Origin: Moringa oleifera
Taxonomy: Eukaryota; Streptophyta; Magnoliopsida; Brassicales; Moringaceae
Assembly: GCA_021397835.1 (NCBI GenBank)
Contig: JAJFZO010000433.1
Span: forward strand, 1,860,001 to 1,924,000
Length of the DNA stretch: 64,000 nt
Reading direction: 5' to 3'
The position numbers were made by a program, and so were the translations under genes. Under the pieces are notes generated by a model. That model was given only the letters and a program-made list of their open reading frames with translations. It ran no database searches and was not told the DNA's origin. Positions 34,314-47,585 of the stretch are shown here, piece after piece; positions within the stretch are counted from its first letter, which is position 1; every line of letters begins with the position of its first letter.

Positions 34314-37300
34314 TCAGCAATACCAATGTTGCCAATCTGGGGATGTTGCATAGGGTTGAAAGGGGGTGGCGCCTGTGACTCCATAGATTCCGGCGAGGGA
34401 GCTCATATCTGGAGCAACATAAGCAGAGCTCCCTGAACTATAGTGTGCAGCTAATGAGCCTGAGTATGCTGCAGCTTGATGAGCATACAGGCCTTCATGC
34501 AATTGGAGTGCAGGATGTACATTTGATGCAGCTTCTGCTGATACAACCTTGTTGGGTTGAGCCTTGAAGGAAGGGCCTGGCAGAGTCTGTTTCCTTTCAG
34601 TTGAGTCACTGCTGGTTGCCCTCTGCATTTCCAGCTCCAGAATATAGTTCTCGAGCTCCTCAGGTGGACAATGTGACTCCAGCCTGTGTTCCACAATGCA
34701 TTTGATGATAGCTTTGACGACCTCAATTTCCCTCTCTATTGCTTGTTTCTGCAAACAACTTTAACACTCACGATTGCATCTGGGTTTATATTAGATTTTG
34801 ATACATATAAAGACATTGGGAGAGAAAGTTACCTGTGTGAAATGAGATTTCTTTTCCTTGTATATTCTCTTTTTCTGATACCTCCAGTAACCTTTCAGAA
34901 TTCGCGCCGGAGGGAACTCTTTAAAAAGCTCAAATGCACAAATGTATTCTATAGCCTCAAGCATCAGAGGCTTTTTGAGAAGATTCTCTATAAGAACTGT
35001 GTCGCATAAATAAGAAATTGCAGGGTCATGGAGAGATGAAATGGAATCAGTAAATTCCCACAATCAAAAGATCTACTGCAAGTTACAACGTCCATCAAAT
35101 TGCTTTACAGAAGAGCAGAACTACTATACTTAACAAAATTCACAGATTAAAATGAGTACTTAATGCAAATATAGTTATGAAATCAGTATGTGTTGCAGTT
35201 GTTGAGCAGGAGATCTTAACCAAGATGATGGGATGAGAGAAACAATAAATACTTCTCAGACACTCAATTCATGGCACATCTGCAAAAAGCCTAATTTTCA
35301 AACCAAGCCAACTGTATGAGGAAATATCTCCTATTCCCATCCTCCACACTTAAAATGCCTCATAAAATTTCAGGAGAGGCTACTAAAAAAAAAATGTACA
35401 AGCAGGGCCGACTTTAGACTTCCCATGCTAGTAAAATGAAAGAACCCCAGAAGATGAGAATCTTCTAAGCCAGGAGAACCAAGAATCAGGCAGTTGCGTT
35501 TGCGGCCTTCGTGAAGAAATGAATGCAAATCAGTAGATGAACTTATACCATTTTTGACCAGATTCAGCAAAGATGCATACTGTCAGCCATAAAATCTTTT
35601 GATCACAAAGAAGGAAGAATTCTATAAAATCAAGGACATTAGGAGAATCGTAATAAGAATGATAATAAAACATCTAAATGTAAACATAACAGGGAAAAAT
35701 AAAAGTTTGGTCCCAAGTAATGATGTTTGAAAAGCAAATACAAGATCTAGTTGTTTTTCTTTGCCAAAAAATAGAAGATGTAAAACCAGTTGTGTTTATG
35801 TTGGTTAATTCAGGACACCCTAAATATTAATTCAACAATCAAAAAACAGAAAGAGCACCAAATAGAAGCAGCTAAGTAGCAATGATATAAAGAGATTTCC
35901 TGAATTTCAAACTTATGTGGGCATCATAGTGTGATGATCTTCAAGTTGAGCATATTAAAAAAATGAGATTAGAAATTAGACGAATTAAATTTTATATATA
36001 AGATACTAATCCCGTGTAAGACAAACCCATCAATAATTTTTTTTTTAATGAGAAATAGACTTACTAGGTATCTTATCTGCCAAACCAAGCGCCATACATA
36101 AATCAGGGGACTGTTTATGCTCGCTTGCTCTTACCAAGAAACCAAGAAGCTCATAAGCATCGAAAGTAGACACCAGTTTGTATGCCACTATAAACTGCAA
36201 GAGGCCATAAACTGCGACTGTAGTCGGGTACTTTTGTGACACTTTTTCTTTCCAGTCAACTGCCAACTTCAAAGCTTCTTCATTCACAGAAGGTTCAATG
36301 TGGGGAGAAACTGTGGTTAACTGCTCGAGCAAAAGAATGCAACTCCTTCTAAATTTATGCAATGGCAAGCCCTTAAAGCAATCATTTGAACGATGAAAGC
36401 CTGGTAAAACATCTAAGACAAGTTTTGCAGGATCTGGGGCCAATTCGAGAGCATCACAGATTGCACTGCACATTAAATCATGCTCCTCCACATGCTGACA
36501 TAGAAATGAAACTAAACCCCTTCCATCCATACTGATGCAGAAAGACTTAAGCTCAGGCCAACAACTCAGGGACGAAGATGCCATGTACAGCTCAAGCTTT
36601 ACTTGGGAAGGAAGTTGATCATCCAATTCTAAATGTTCTAACACAAATTGCTCAATCTTCTCTTGGGAATGAAGGTCACTGTTCTCTAAGAGATAGAATA
36701 CCAAACAATTAGTGAACACTGATGAAATCTTCTAAAGTTTTTAGGATCAAAAGAAGTTGAAATTTATATGCCATGCGGGGAAAAGCTTTTGGAAAGAGGC
36801 AAGGCCATTTCAAAGTATACTAAAATTTTGAAATTATCAACAAATAACCATAAAGAAATATATCTTTGAGTAAAGCTAAACAAGAAAGAGGAAGAATATG
36901 ATAAGAAAATTTACCAGGGTTTTTATCCACTAAGCCTAGGGCACGACGCAATTCAGGAGCCTGCTTATGCTGAGCAACACTCTCGAAACGACTCCTGACC
37001 TCTGCCAAATCATAATCACAAACCAATCCAAAAGTACCCAAAAGCATCAAAAACCCCAAAACCTCCATATCATCGTCAACTCCCTCTTCCATCTTACCCT
37101 TCCATTCTTTGGCTAACCTTGCTGCCCTTTTTCTGAGTCCTTTCCCCACCTTTGGTTTCACTCTCATCAGCTGCTCCAACAAAAGCACCGTACTCCTCGA
37201 CACAATGCGCCTTTCAATCTCGACTGAAAACCCTTTTTTAATTGCATCCAAAACCAACATTGCTGGATCAGCTGATTTTTCCAGTGCATTGTAAACCTCA

Positions 37301-37647
37301 TCAGCCAATTTCTCTAGCTCATCTTCATGATCAGTCAAAAATAACAACATTCTTTCCCCTCCTCTACGATCAACCAACCTTAGTCCCACCTCTTTTGCAT
37401 GTAATTTTACTTCAGTGTCTCTAACCTCAAGTTCTTTAAACCTATCATTGATCTCGTTCTCTTTGGCTTTGAGTTCTTCGAAGCAGGCTTCGATAGAAGA
37501 TTTGATTGACAGAGCGAGTTTCCCAATCTCCTCCAATTCGAGACTGAGTGATCGAACGGACTCAAGCTGTTGCAGAATCTTCTGGAGGTTTTCTCTCTTT
37601 GATTCTAAGAGCTTCAAATTAACTGAAATCTGATCCAGTGAAGACAT
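34314..37647 (-). CDS. FRIGIDA-like protein with duplicated FRI helical repeat
   Basis: Four coding exons (36915-37647, 36065-36685, 34833-34996, 34314-34748) encode 650 residues. Residues about 5-95 form a coiled coil rich in Leu/Glu/Lys. Two FRIGIDA-type helical units follow, at about 105-243 and 295-450. They share order and wording: a DPA[MK]LVLD helix, an [TI]LLLEQL helix, an A..WK.K helix and an EHKQ[SA]P(D/E)L...LGL(A/V)DK end. Exon 3 supplies LMLEAIEYICAFEL and the basic RYQKKRIYKEKK; exon 4 has the ESH.PPEELENYILELE motif and a Tyr/Ala/Ser-rich tail. FRI-family proteins are nuclear scaffolds acting with chromatin factors, classically in flowering time; the role of this member is unknown. 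A broken copy lies immediately upstream. Confidence 0.9.
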
Positions 37648-38900
37648 CTTTTGAGAGAGAAAAAAAAAAGAAACAATACGCAGACGGAAAGAAGGGAAAG
37701 ACCTCGAAATGTTGAATTGGAAGAAGCGATTGGGAAAAAAACAGAAACTATAGGATAGTGGGTACTGGCTAGCTCGAAACCATGCTTGGAACTCAGAAAT
37801 TTCCTCGCGGTGAACTTGAGAGCTTCACTGATAAGAATTAGGACTTATAGACCACGTTTGGGAAACTTCCCCTGGAAGCAAACAGGGACTTAAACTATAA
37901 GAAGAGTCAAGTCGTGCTTTAACGAAAAGGAGAAAAGTGAGATTCCTAATAATTTCCACAGAAACTGTTGGGTTATTCAATTGACAGAAATCCAAATAGG
38001 ATAGAACAACAGTCTGCGATCGGGATAATGTAAAACCCCAAAGTATCTCGCAGTGAATGTACTAAATAATAAGAAACAAAATACAAAAAGAACCAAGGTG
38101 ATTATGATATCAATATCAGAGAAATGTCGGGAAACTATGGAAAATCCTTCCTTGCAATATCTTACTTGCGTGCAGTGAAATGGGTTTCTCGGAAAAGCCA
38201 ATCATTTTTTCCAGGGAAGAATGAGAAAATAGTGTAGATACGCCAATAGTCTTTCAAGTCTTTACTATCATTGGTCAAATAAGATAGACAAAGAAGTAAA
38301 TGCTGAAAATTAAAGATGACTGTTACACAGGTTAAACCAGTAGAGATAGCTCATGTAGATTGGAAAAGAGAGGGACACCTAGGGAAAATGCAGTGGAAGT
38401 TTTTTATGGAGTCAAGCAAAGTTTTGGTTTTTCACTTGGACTGAACCAAATTTCTAGTAATTAATTGGGGAGGAACTGAGAGTAGGATAAAATGAGTGGT
38501 GTTAACTTGGGGTGCATCAATCTTAACTTTACATACAAAGAAATTTTTAATTTTTTATATTATGAAAAATTAATTTTATTTATTTATACCCTAAATTCAT
38601 TTAATATCTCTCTCTGTGAAGTGAATTTAATGCACAGATACATGAGGAAATTAGGCTTCTGGACACGCTTACATTACAAGACATTATGAGAAAATCAGTA
38701 AAACGTCATGAGCTACTAATACACCACAATCAGAAATGAGATTCCAAGGAACATTTGCATCTTTCAGTTGTAGGGAGTGGACCAGTTATGAATTCCAGGC
38801 AAATAGAATTTTCTGGGTTCCAATCTGCTGTAATTCAGGAAGTTTGCTGCCTGCCCGGAGAGCTTGTGTCACAGTGAAACAGAGTAGAGAGCCAGAAGCT
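37648..38900. other. Promoter region of the FRIGIDA-like gene and 3' flank of its broken copy
   Basis: 37648-37700 is purine-rich on the plus strand (a CT-rich leader in gene sense). The remainder shows no coding region. The scattered short frames are not conserved with anything I recognise. Confidence 0.4.
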
Positions 38901-41278
38901 CTACAGGTTCCAGGGTCCGAGGGAGACATTGACAGGTCTCCCTAAACTATAGTTCCCAGCAGGTAAGCTTCCATATTGGACAGCAGCTTGATCTGAATGC
39001 AGGTTTTCTGGCTGTTGAAGAGCTGTTTTGACATTGGCGGCAGATTCTGCTCATGCAACCTTCCAGGACGACTTGCTTTTGCTCTCACCAGGCAATTCAA
39101 CCTTGACGAAAGGCCTTATCATTGCTTGTTTCCTGTCTGCTTTCTGCTTCTCAATTTGTGTATCTGTCTTTTGTTTGTCCAGCTCCAGGATGTAGTTTTC
39201 AAGCTCCTCAGGTGGAACGTGCGATTCAAGCCTGTGATCACCAACGAATTTGATGACATCTCTGACCACAGCTATTTCACTCGCTATCGCCTGGTTCTGC
39301 AAGCAAGCTCAACATTCAACATTGCAGGATATCTCCCTGTCCTTTAGACTCCGTAAAGGAAGCATCGAAAAGAAGTTAACCGGCTGGAAATCTGATTTCG
39401 TTTTCTTGTATATTCTCTTCTTCTGATACTTCCAAGTAACCTTCAAGGATTCGCCCTGGACGGAACTCAGGGAAAAGCCCAAATGCACAAATGTATCCAA
39501 TTGCCTCCAGCATCATAGCGTTTCCAAGCAGATTCTTTATAAGAACTGTAACATTCAAGCCATACATTTCCGGTTCCATCACAATCAAAATATACTAAAA
39601 CAAGATTCACCAAACTGATCCGTTTATTCTCCCAGATGAAGTTACTGCAACTAAGCCAAAAAGTCGAGACCAAGGACATTAGAACTACAATGTAGAGCAT
39701 TGAACCAGCAATTTATCCAGAGAGGGAGAGGGAGGAGACTCACTGGGGATCTTCTCTGCCAAACCAAGTGCCAGACACAGACCACGAGATTGTTTATACT
39801 GGCTTGCTGTTACCAAAAGATCAAGCAGCTCATCTGCATTGTAAGTAGACACCTACCTGTATGAAGCCAGGAACCGCAAGAAACCATATACCAACACAGC
39901 AGCTGGACACTTCCTTGCCACTCGTTCTTTCCATTCTGCAGCTAACTTCAAAGCTTCTTCCCTCGCATCAGGCGCAATTTGCCGTGAAACTCTTGTTAAC
40001 TGCTCTAGCAAAAGAATGCAACTCTTCCTGATTTTGCACAATGCAAAGCCTCCAAAATCCTTGGATTTGGTAGAAAGATGAAAGCCCTGTAGGGTATCCA
40101 GGACAAGTTTTGCGGGGTCCAGGGCAATCTGAAGAGCATCGGAGATCCCACAATACATCAAGTCATGCTCCTCTACATGCTGACGTAGAAACATTATTAA
40201 GCCTTTTCCGTCCATGTTGCAGCAGAAGTACTTCATCTCAGGCCAGCAACTACTAGATGAAGAAAATGTATTATCCTCATTGATTGCTTGGGGGGGGGGG
40301 GGGGGGGGAAGAGGGTTTTCCGGTTGTGAATTTTCCGTCCAGAACTGCTGAAGCTTTACATCGGAATCAAAAACATTGCTTGCTAACCAGAAAGATTCTC
40401 AAACAGGTTGTGAAAACAGATTCTGTAAGTAAACGATTTCTTACAATGTAAAGAATTGAACAGAAAACAAAATGAACACTGACAAATCAGTTGTCCAAGA
40501 GATCGGGCTTAAGACAGCCAACGAAAAGGAAAAAGAAAATAGGGCTTACCAGGGATTTCCTCTGCAAAACCAAGAGAGCGACCCAATTCAGAAACCTGCT
40601 TATGCCAAGTAACCTTCTCCAGAAGACTCTGAATTTCAATCAAATTGAATTCACCAACCAATCTGTAAGCACCCAAAAGCATTAAGAAACCTAGAACCTC
40701 CATATCATCCTCACCTACCCCTCCCATCTTCGTCTTCCATTCTTTTGCTACCTTCACTGCCTGTTTCTTCACTTTGAGAAGAATCCTCAGCTTCAGCCTC
40801 ATCAACTGCTCTAATAAAACCACACGCCTTCTTATCACAGCAGACCTTTCGGTCTCTGAATTCTCCCTCGCAACTGCTTCCAAAACCAGTTTTGCAGGAT
40901 CCTCCGTCATTTTCAAAACGCTGTAAACCTCCTCCTTAACATTACCATGTTCAGTTTCTTGCTCACCAAGAAACATTAACAAGTCATTCCCGTTCTAAAT
41001 CACAGCATTTCCGTTTTCCCGTTCTCGTTCTTTTCTCTGCAGCTCCAATTCTCTAACCTTAAGTTCTCCAAACCAACAAGTAATCTCATTTTCTCTGGAC
41101 TTCAGCTCCCTGAAGCAGGTTTCCATTGATGATTTGATTGAAAGAGAGAGCTCTTCAAGCCCTTGCCATTGGAGATTGAGGGAAGTTTGAGCCTGAAGGT
41201 TCGCAGGGCTTTAAGAAAGTTTCGTTTCTTCGATGCCAGGAGTTTCAGACCGGTCGATATCTGATCCAGCAAATACAT
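38901..41278 (-). pseudogene. FRIGIDA-like pseudogene, tandem copy of the intact gene
   Basis: The four-exon layout and splice sites of the intact neighbour are preserved (exons about 40550-41278, 39744-40382, 39380-39547 and 38901-39302), so this is a DNA-level duplicate and not a retrocopy. The frame is broken: a one-base shift near 41200 in the coiled coil, an in-frame TAG at 40995-40997, another TAG at 39853-39855 inside the second helical repeat, an extra T near 39434 just before the basic KYQKKRIYK stretch, and a TGA at 39051-39053 before the C-terminal tail. The start ATG at 41278 survives. Exon 2 contains a run of 19 C (minus strand) that would encode a poly-proline stretch absent from the intact gene. 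Confidence 0.85.
40290..40308 (+). repeat. Poly-G tract (19 G)
   Basis: An uninterrupted G run within exon 2 of the FRIGIDA-like pseudogene. On the sense strand it is poly-C and in frame it reads as consecutive prolines. It is a likely polymerase-slippage site and possible assembly-error site. Confidence 0.85.
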
Positions 41279-42206
41279 CTTTGTGTTGCAGACGGAAAAA
41301 GCAGGAGGAAGAGAACAGGGACGAAAAGAGTTTGAAATTCTGAATTGGAAACCAAAGTGTATTTAAGGGGAAACATGACCTACAGATTACATAGTGGCTA
41401 CCCACAAAACTTGTTTGGAAACCAAGCAAATATTTACTGGTGCATTGGACAGCTTGTTACATGATGACGTTAAATAAGAACACAGCAGGTCGCAAAAGTC
41501 AACTGTCGGAGAGGAACAACGAAAGTCAACTGCTGGAGAGACCATGAGGAGATATTATAAAGGAAACGGAATTCTGGCTACTGGGATTGCCCAGGTCTCT
41601 ACCGCCACAACATAAAATTCTAACCACTGAACAACAGGGTTTTGCAAGTTGAGTAAATTAAATCTTCCTCTCATCAAGAAGGTGGAGGTAAACAAGTTTC
41701 ACGACACTGCTCACGAAAAAAAACAAGAAAAACACCGACCAAGTTCAACATGTCAAATTTGCATCTGAAAATCAAGGTCATCTCCAAAATATAACTTTGT
41801 CACCGAAAATGAGCAGCCCAGATGACCTCTGTGAAAGGCAAGCATTACTAATGTAATTTACAGTAAATTTATTGTAGTCCTATTCTTCATGCATTGTTTC
41901 AATCAACAATGGCGAAAATTTCATGGCAAATGCCCATTGAACATTTAAGGTTGGTACCCTCATCGCTATCAGTATGAGTAATCATAGAGAAGGCATTCAC
42001 ATTTCACAGCACCTGAATCTAAACTTCAAGTAAATGTACAGAAATTCCTCCTCCCCAAGCTAATGTAGATGTTTGGATGCTACAAGTTTGGAGTTGTAGG
42101 ATGGGACATCTTGAAGTACATTTTTCCAAAAAAATACAAATCTGAATTAAGTGAAAAGTTTGTGCTTCAAACACCAATTCGACACACATGTCAGGCAAAA
42201 CTTGCA
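41279..42206. other. Intergenic and 3' UTR of the TRAPPC6 gene
   Basis: No coding region. The last 200-300 bases before 42207 are likely the 3' UTR of the minus-strand TRAPP gene. Confidence 0.45.
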
Positions 42207-45185
42207 TCAGGCCTTTATCCGAACCACAAATGAACCTGTTTATTGATGCACAAAGCAATCACGAAAAGATGTCAGGTTCACATAAACAACACTAGGAGAA
42301 CGAATTATAGCAAGTTTTAAATGAGAAGAAAGGGCAGAAAGTTACAGGAACAACAGAGAAAAATGAGCCCATGATCAAATGCCAAAATCAGACTCGAATT
42401 CTGATGAAGAGAACATCCCAAAATTTTTATTTTGTGATTTAAAGGATGTTCTATCATTGTCTCAGTGAATTAATATTAGGGCATGAATATAGCAAATAAC
42501 ACTAGATTGTGTACAATATATATGGGGAACAGAAATTAAAAATGTAAGTAATTAGAAGCTTCAGTTATGCAAGAGATACAAGTAAAAGTAAACAAACAAA
42601 CTGTACAGGAAAACATCAAAAGGCTAAATGTTTCTGATAATTGTAGTGATATGGAGAATACGAAGCTGTATCCAATGCATTTTAAATAAAAAGTGATGAC
42701 TTAAAAGCTTACATGATAAAAATTAAAGAGTGTAGAATATAAAGGAAAATAGAACAGAAGCAAATGATGGGGGATAAGAACAGAAAAAAGAAACTGGCCG
42801 GCGCAAGAAGGTATCTACTAAGCCAGTAAATTGTAAGTAAAAAGGTGTAAAGGATGCCAGAAAGGGAGAAACCAATTAGGCATGTTGCACATGGAGTGCA
42901 GAGATTGAGTTGACAACCAAGCCACCTGCAAATACTAACGACCGGAGAACTCAATCTACAGCACTACCACTGGAAATCCGGGTGACAAAATCAAACAAAT
43001 GAATTAGGATGGAAATACTGAAATGAGCTTCGTCAGAGACAAAAACATGAAAGACATGGGCTAACTAACACCAAAAGATGTCCACAAGGGACTGGGAGGA
43101 CCCGGAATGATTTGGTAAACTAGCTAACAAAAAAGGCAGACTAATGATGAATGGAGTACATGTGACAAAACACACCTACAGAAAAAATTAAAATCACACT
43201 TAAAAATAATTGAAGATTCTAATGTAGTTCATGGATGAAAATTTATTGTGAGAAAAAAAAGCACCCCCATGCATACATTTGTAAAGGTCAGTTGATGCAA
43301 GAAAAAGGAACATTGGCAAAAATTTCTACACAGATAATAATCCTAATTGATCTAAAAGTAAGTACTTCTCAGTGTAATCTAGTGGGAGCCAGCGAAAAAG
43401 TAAATGGAGTCAATGTCGGGAGCACTTGAACTAGCAACTCACATGCAGGAAGATTGGATATATCTGCCGAAACAGCACAAGGGATCCCCAAGTTTGAAAG
43501 AGCTCCCCTTATGATTCCACATGGGAAATAGAGATACATGCTTACTGCCTGTGCTGCTTTGTTTTCTCCCGTAGCAGAAGGATCTTCAGATTCCTTTTCA
43601 GATAATGGATCAACAGACATACGTGCAAGCCAACGAAAGCGATTGTCTTGCAATACAAAGGTACCCTAGAGAACAAACACATATCTTTTAATTGAAGCCA
43701 CACTTGACAATAGTAATCAATCAACTCTGGCTGTTAAAAGCTTACTCTATGATTTGTCTTCAAGTTGTCTATCTGCTTCTTGAAGAGTTCAGACCAGAAG
43801 TCCTTGCAGATGAACTTGATTGCCTCTAGATGATCACTAAAACGTGGCCTTTCCATCGTATATCTGTCAATAGCCAGGACTTTGTCATTACATGCATGTC
43901 CAGCAGATTATAACATATTCAAGCAGTATTAAGATGTCAAAATAAGTTCCCAAGCAGCTATCCAGTGTTGATATGTTGAGATGTATTCTTATAACCTGCT
44001 CACTGCTTCAGACAGAGTTATCATGCTGCACCCTATAGTCAATAGGTGCAATATCTGCCGTCAAAATAAAGAGCAAGAATCTATTCCAACAGTTTGCAAA
44101 AGATAGTCAAAATAAGGGCCCTAGTTGGCCATGAGTCCACGACTTCCTCCAAAATGCTGGTTTTCACTTGACTAAGTCAATCCAAAATCTGAAGGATCAC
44201 AGATAAAGAGTCACATGTTCCAAATGATAAACACGCACACGCACATGCGCACACAAACAATACTTGAAAAACTGATTTATTTTTTCTGGTAATTAAATAC
44301 ATCGAACAGAACATTGATATAAGTCAATAAATTTTTTTTTAACAGTACTTCATGACTTATACCACTTGTCCGTTTTTCCTTTTTGTTTGGGGAGGGTGGG
44401 GTGAAATGTGGTAGGTGGTGGCACTGGTGGGAGCCTGCGGATGACATTTCATGACAGAAGGAATATTCCAGATCACAACAGTGACAATTTAAGACAAGGG
44501 TATGTAAGCAAACACCTATGAATCAAACAAAAGGGATAAAAATCACTGCAATGCAGATGAAACTGTGCTGCCTAAAAGATTATGTTTATATATGTTTGGG
44601 GCATGAAAAAGTCAAAAGATAGACTAACCAATGAACTTTATGTGGAGGATTTTAGTTTCTCAGATGATACAACTAAAAGAAAAACTCTATCCTCCAAATA
44701 AAAGAATTGAACCAAAACAATAAAAATAATGCACCATATCCAAATCAAAACCAGCTTTTTTCTGCTCCTAAACTTTCTCAGCAACCAAACATCCAATTTA
44801 GTAATGAAATAATTCCAGAAAACCTCATGAACATAAAACTTACAATCACCACTAATCAATCAAGTTTCCTATTTTAGATCCATAGACCAACGCTATAGAA
44901 AACTACTGAATCCTAAAGAATAAAAATTCAGTATTCATGAAATACAAAAACAGAAGCATGAGCAAAAAAACTAATAGAAAAACCGAAATTGAAGCTAAAA
45001 TTAGGGGATATAATTCGGAGTGCAAGGGCGTACCTTTCTGAGAGCTGGTGGCCGACCTGATAGCCAATTGCCTCGATCCGACGGGCGGCGAGCTCAGGTT
45101 TACTGGCGTAGAACCGATTGCAATACGTCGACACCATCTCCGTCAGTAGACTGTCCACGCAGCTCTCTGATACCTCTCTCCCCAT
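42207..45185 (-). CDS. TRAPP complex subunit 6 (TRAPPC6 / Trs33 family)
   Basis: Four coding exons (45034-45185, 43746-43863, 43443-43665, 42207-42235) encode 173 residues, the usual length for the plant protein. The product starts [14 protein letters not shown] and contains [16 protein letters not shown], then [20 protein letters not shown], then LQDNRFRWL and [18 protein letters not shown]. The last exon supplies only the eight residues SFVVRIKA after a 1.2-kb intron (donor GCAT|GTGAGT, acceptor AAACAG). Trs33-family subunits have the Bet3-like fold and are part of the TRAPP tethering complex, which activates Rab GTPases at the Golgi. No ATG lies in frame just upstream, so the start is well supported. 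Confidence 0.93.
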
Positions 45186-45340
45186 CGTCTCTCTCAAAGG
45201 AAATGCTTGCAATGTGACGCCTCCACGCTCGGAAACTAAAATGTCCGCTCAGGTGATTCTCTTTTCGTAATCATAAGAAAACGGGCCTCGGCCAGCGCGT
45301 ATGGGCCCATGGATCCGGTCTACATAAGAACTTCTTGAAA
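45186..45340 (-). promoter_or_regulatory. Site II-like promoter motifs of the TRAPPC6 gene
   Basis: ATGGGCCCAT at 45300-45309 and ACGGGCCTCGG near 45279 give TGGGCC/GGCCC elements about 90-125 bases upstream of the start codon. Such site II elements are typical of plant housekeeping promoters. Confidence 0.4.
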
Positions 45341-47139
45341 AATCCAAACCTGGTCCATCTACTGGTTTTTCTTTTTAATTTTTTTTTCCATAACCACATT
45401 ATATTATCTAATTTTGTACAAAATTTCACTAAAAAAAAGAGTTATTTTTTTTTTTTGGAACGGTGTCCCATGGAATCTTATTATTAACCAGTTTAATATT
45501 TTTTTATGATGTATATTATAAAATTTAAAATTATCTTTCTCTTATTTAAAATAAAAATAAAAATAAATAAATTTAAAAGGTATTATAAAATAAAAATAAA
45601 TAAAGATTAAGATATTAAAAAAACTTATTACACAATAATAAAGAAAAAAATCTTATTTTTATATTTTTTATATCAAATATAACTATTTATAAATAAGCTT
45701 TCGATAGTAAAAAGACACAAATTTATTATATAGAGAAGTTTAAATTTTAATAAAGTTGAGTTTCAAAATTTTTGGTTTTCTTAGTAAGCAGGAATTACGT
45801 TTTTGATTTCGTCAATTATTTTTAAATGTGTTTCGTTTTCAGTTAATATTTTATATAAAATTTTACATTAAAATCTAAATTAAAATAAATTTCTAATTTT
45901 ATTTTATTTTTAAAAAATAATTTGAAATTAAAATAAAATTAATATATAGTTATTTAAATTTTAAATTAAAAATAATGCAACAAAAGGATGTAACTATAAA
46001 TAATAAAAGATAATATCATACAACATAGAGCTTACTTTCAAGGTCAATAACAATTGAATCAGCTCGGCTTACGAATATACAGAATTGTTCAATCTATGAA
46101 AAATTTAACGGATTTTTCAAATTAATGAATTAAATTAAATTGATTCATTTAAAAATATATGATCTAATTTATATGTTTAATTTATAAAACTATATTCATA
46201 AATTGTTTTATTAAATCTTAAATAAATCAATTTAATGAGTTTGATAAATTATATGAGAGTTAAATAAATTTTATATAAGTTAATTTACTATACATTTTTA
46301 TTTATTATTTTTTCAAAAAATAAATACAAATGATTAAATTTATCATATAAAATAAATGAAAATAAAAATATTATAAAATTATAATAAATTAAAAACCTCA
46401 CATTCATTAAATATTGAATATAAAATAAAGTTAATACATTTTTTAAGTGTAATATCAAAATTAATAAAATTTTGAAAACACTATGTTTTTATTTAATTAT
46501 AAAATAAATTTTATGATATAAAATAAGTAATATTAATAAATATTTATAATATTAAATATTTTTAATAAAAATTCATAAATTAAATAAATTTAAATTCATT
46601 TTTATAATATAAATTAACTTCTAAAAAATATAAATAAAAAATAAAAAAAATGTAGTTTATCTTTTTTTTTAGATATCATAATCACTAAAATTTAAAAATC
46701 GTAAAAAATTTAGTTTTACATACATAATACATATATTATATTATATAAATATTTATAAATTAAACATGTTAATAAATTATATTATTAAGATAATTTTTTA
46801 TATTTATAAGGTTTATTACATAAAATTTAATTTTTTAAATTTTAACTAACCATTCGTATATGACTTAGCCTCTTTAATTATATGATTTCCTTACTTAATC
46901 CGATTCGATTATTAAATAACATTGACAGCAAATCAGAGACCACTGATGGATTCGATGTTGCAGAAATCAGTGATCAAAAGGAATCCGAGAAGCCAAACAG
47001 AATCTGTGGATTTATTACTTGCAAACTGTTTCTCTTGCATTGTTCGAGAAAATTAATCAAAAGCTGTATGATTTATTCCAGGAAATTGAAATTCTCTTAG
47101 CATCCTCCACACTAATGGTTGTTCGTTGTTTATTATGGG
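45341..47139. other. AT-rich spacer, then 3' flank of CRP1
   Basis: 45341-46860 is AT-rich with no recognised gene. From about 46930 to 47130 a segment (CAGAAATCAGTGATCAAAAGG and onward) recurs with few changes near 50500 and 55670, downstream of the related peptide genes CRP2 and CRP4. It is therefore part of the duplicated unit. Confidence 0.55.
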
Positions 47140-47485
47140 TTACATGTTGATCATTGGGGGACTGCATTGACTACAATTACATAGGTGAAACTGGCACTTG
47201 ACCCCATTGCAGCCACAGATGGCAACGCATTCTTGATCTTCCCAGCACTGCGGCTCTTCAACTCCCGTTGCATCAATTCCTCGTGACAAGCCTGTCATAA
47301 TAAATTTTTGGGTAATTTAATTTGGAGAAATGACCCATTTTACAGGGAAAATAATGGTAAAATGGTTCGATTTTCAGAAAGATTGAATTCTAATGCATTT
47401 TCAACATACAAAACAAAGAAGACTTACGGGAAGCAACAACAACTAGGGCAAGCAAGAAAACCAACTTGAGTGAAGCTTTCTCCAT
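47140..47485 (-). CDS. Secreted cysteine-rich peptide CRP1 (defensin-like)
   Basis: Two exons, 47428-47485 (58 nt) and 47140-47291, encode 69 residues. Exon 1 is a signal peptide (MEKASLKLVFLLALVVVAS). The intron is phase 1 (TTCCC|gtaagt, tgacag). The mature part has eight Cys spaced C-x5-C-x3-C-x1-C-x4-C-x4-C-x1-C-x2-C after an acidic VEEPQ lead. CxxxC followed by CxC fits a CS-alpha-beta (defensin-like) arrangement, and spacing also resembles nodule-type cysteine-rich peptides; I do not know a named homologue. Probable role is secreted defence or signalling. It belongs to the subfamily shared with CRP2 and CRP4. Confidence 0.75.
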
Positions 47486-47536
47486 TTGATTTGGTTAGCT
47501 TCTCACTGGTCTGAGTTATGTATTGTGAGGTTGTTT

Positions 47537-47571
47537 GTATTCATAAGCAAAGGCCAACCATTTTGATAGGT
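47537..47571 (-). promoter_or_regulatory. CRP1 core promoter with conserved ACCTATCAAAAT box
   Basis: On the minus strand, ACCTATCAAAAT (47560-47571) precedes a TATGAATAC TATA-like element (47537-47545) by about 15 bases, about 55-85 bases upstream of the ATG. The same arrangement occurs before CRP2, CRP3, CRP5 and CRP7. Confidence 0.5.
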
Positions 47572-47585
47572 ATATATCCTTAATG

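Noticed and set aside
37109..37633. Plus-strand frames opposite the FRIGIDA-like first exon
   Set aside because: Antisense shadows of a coiled-coil coding exon.
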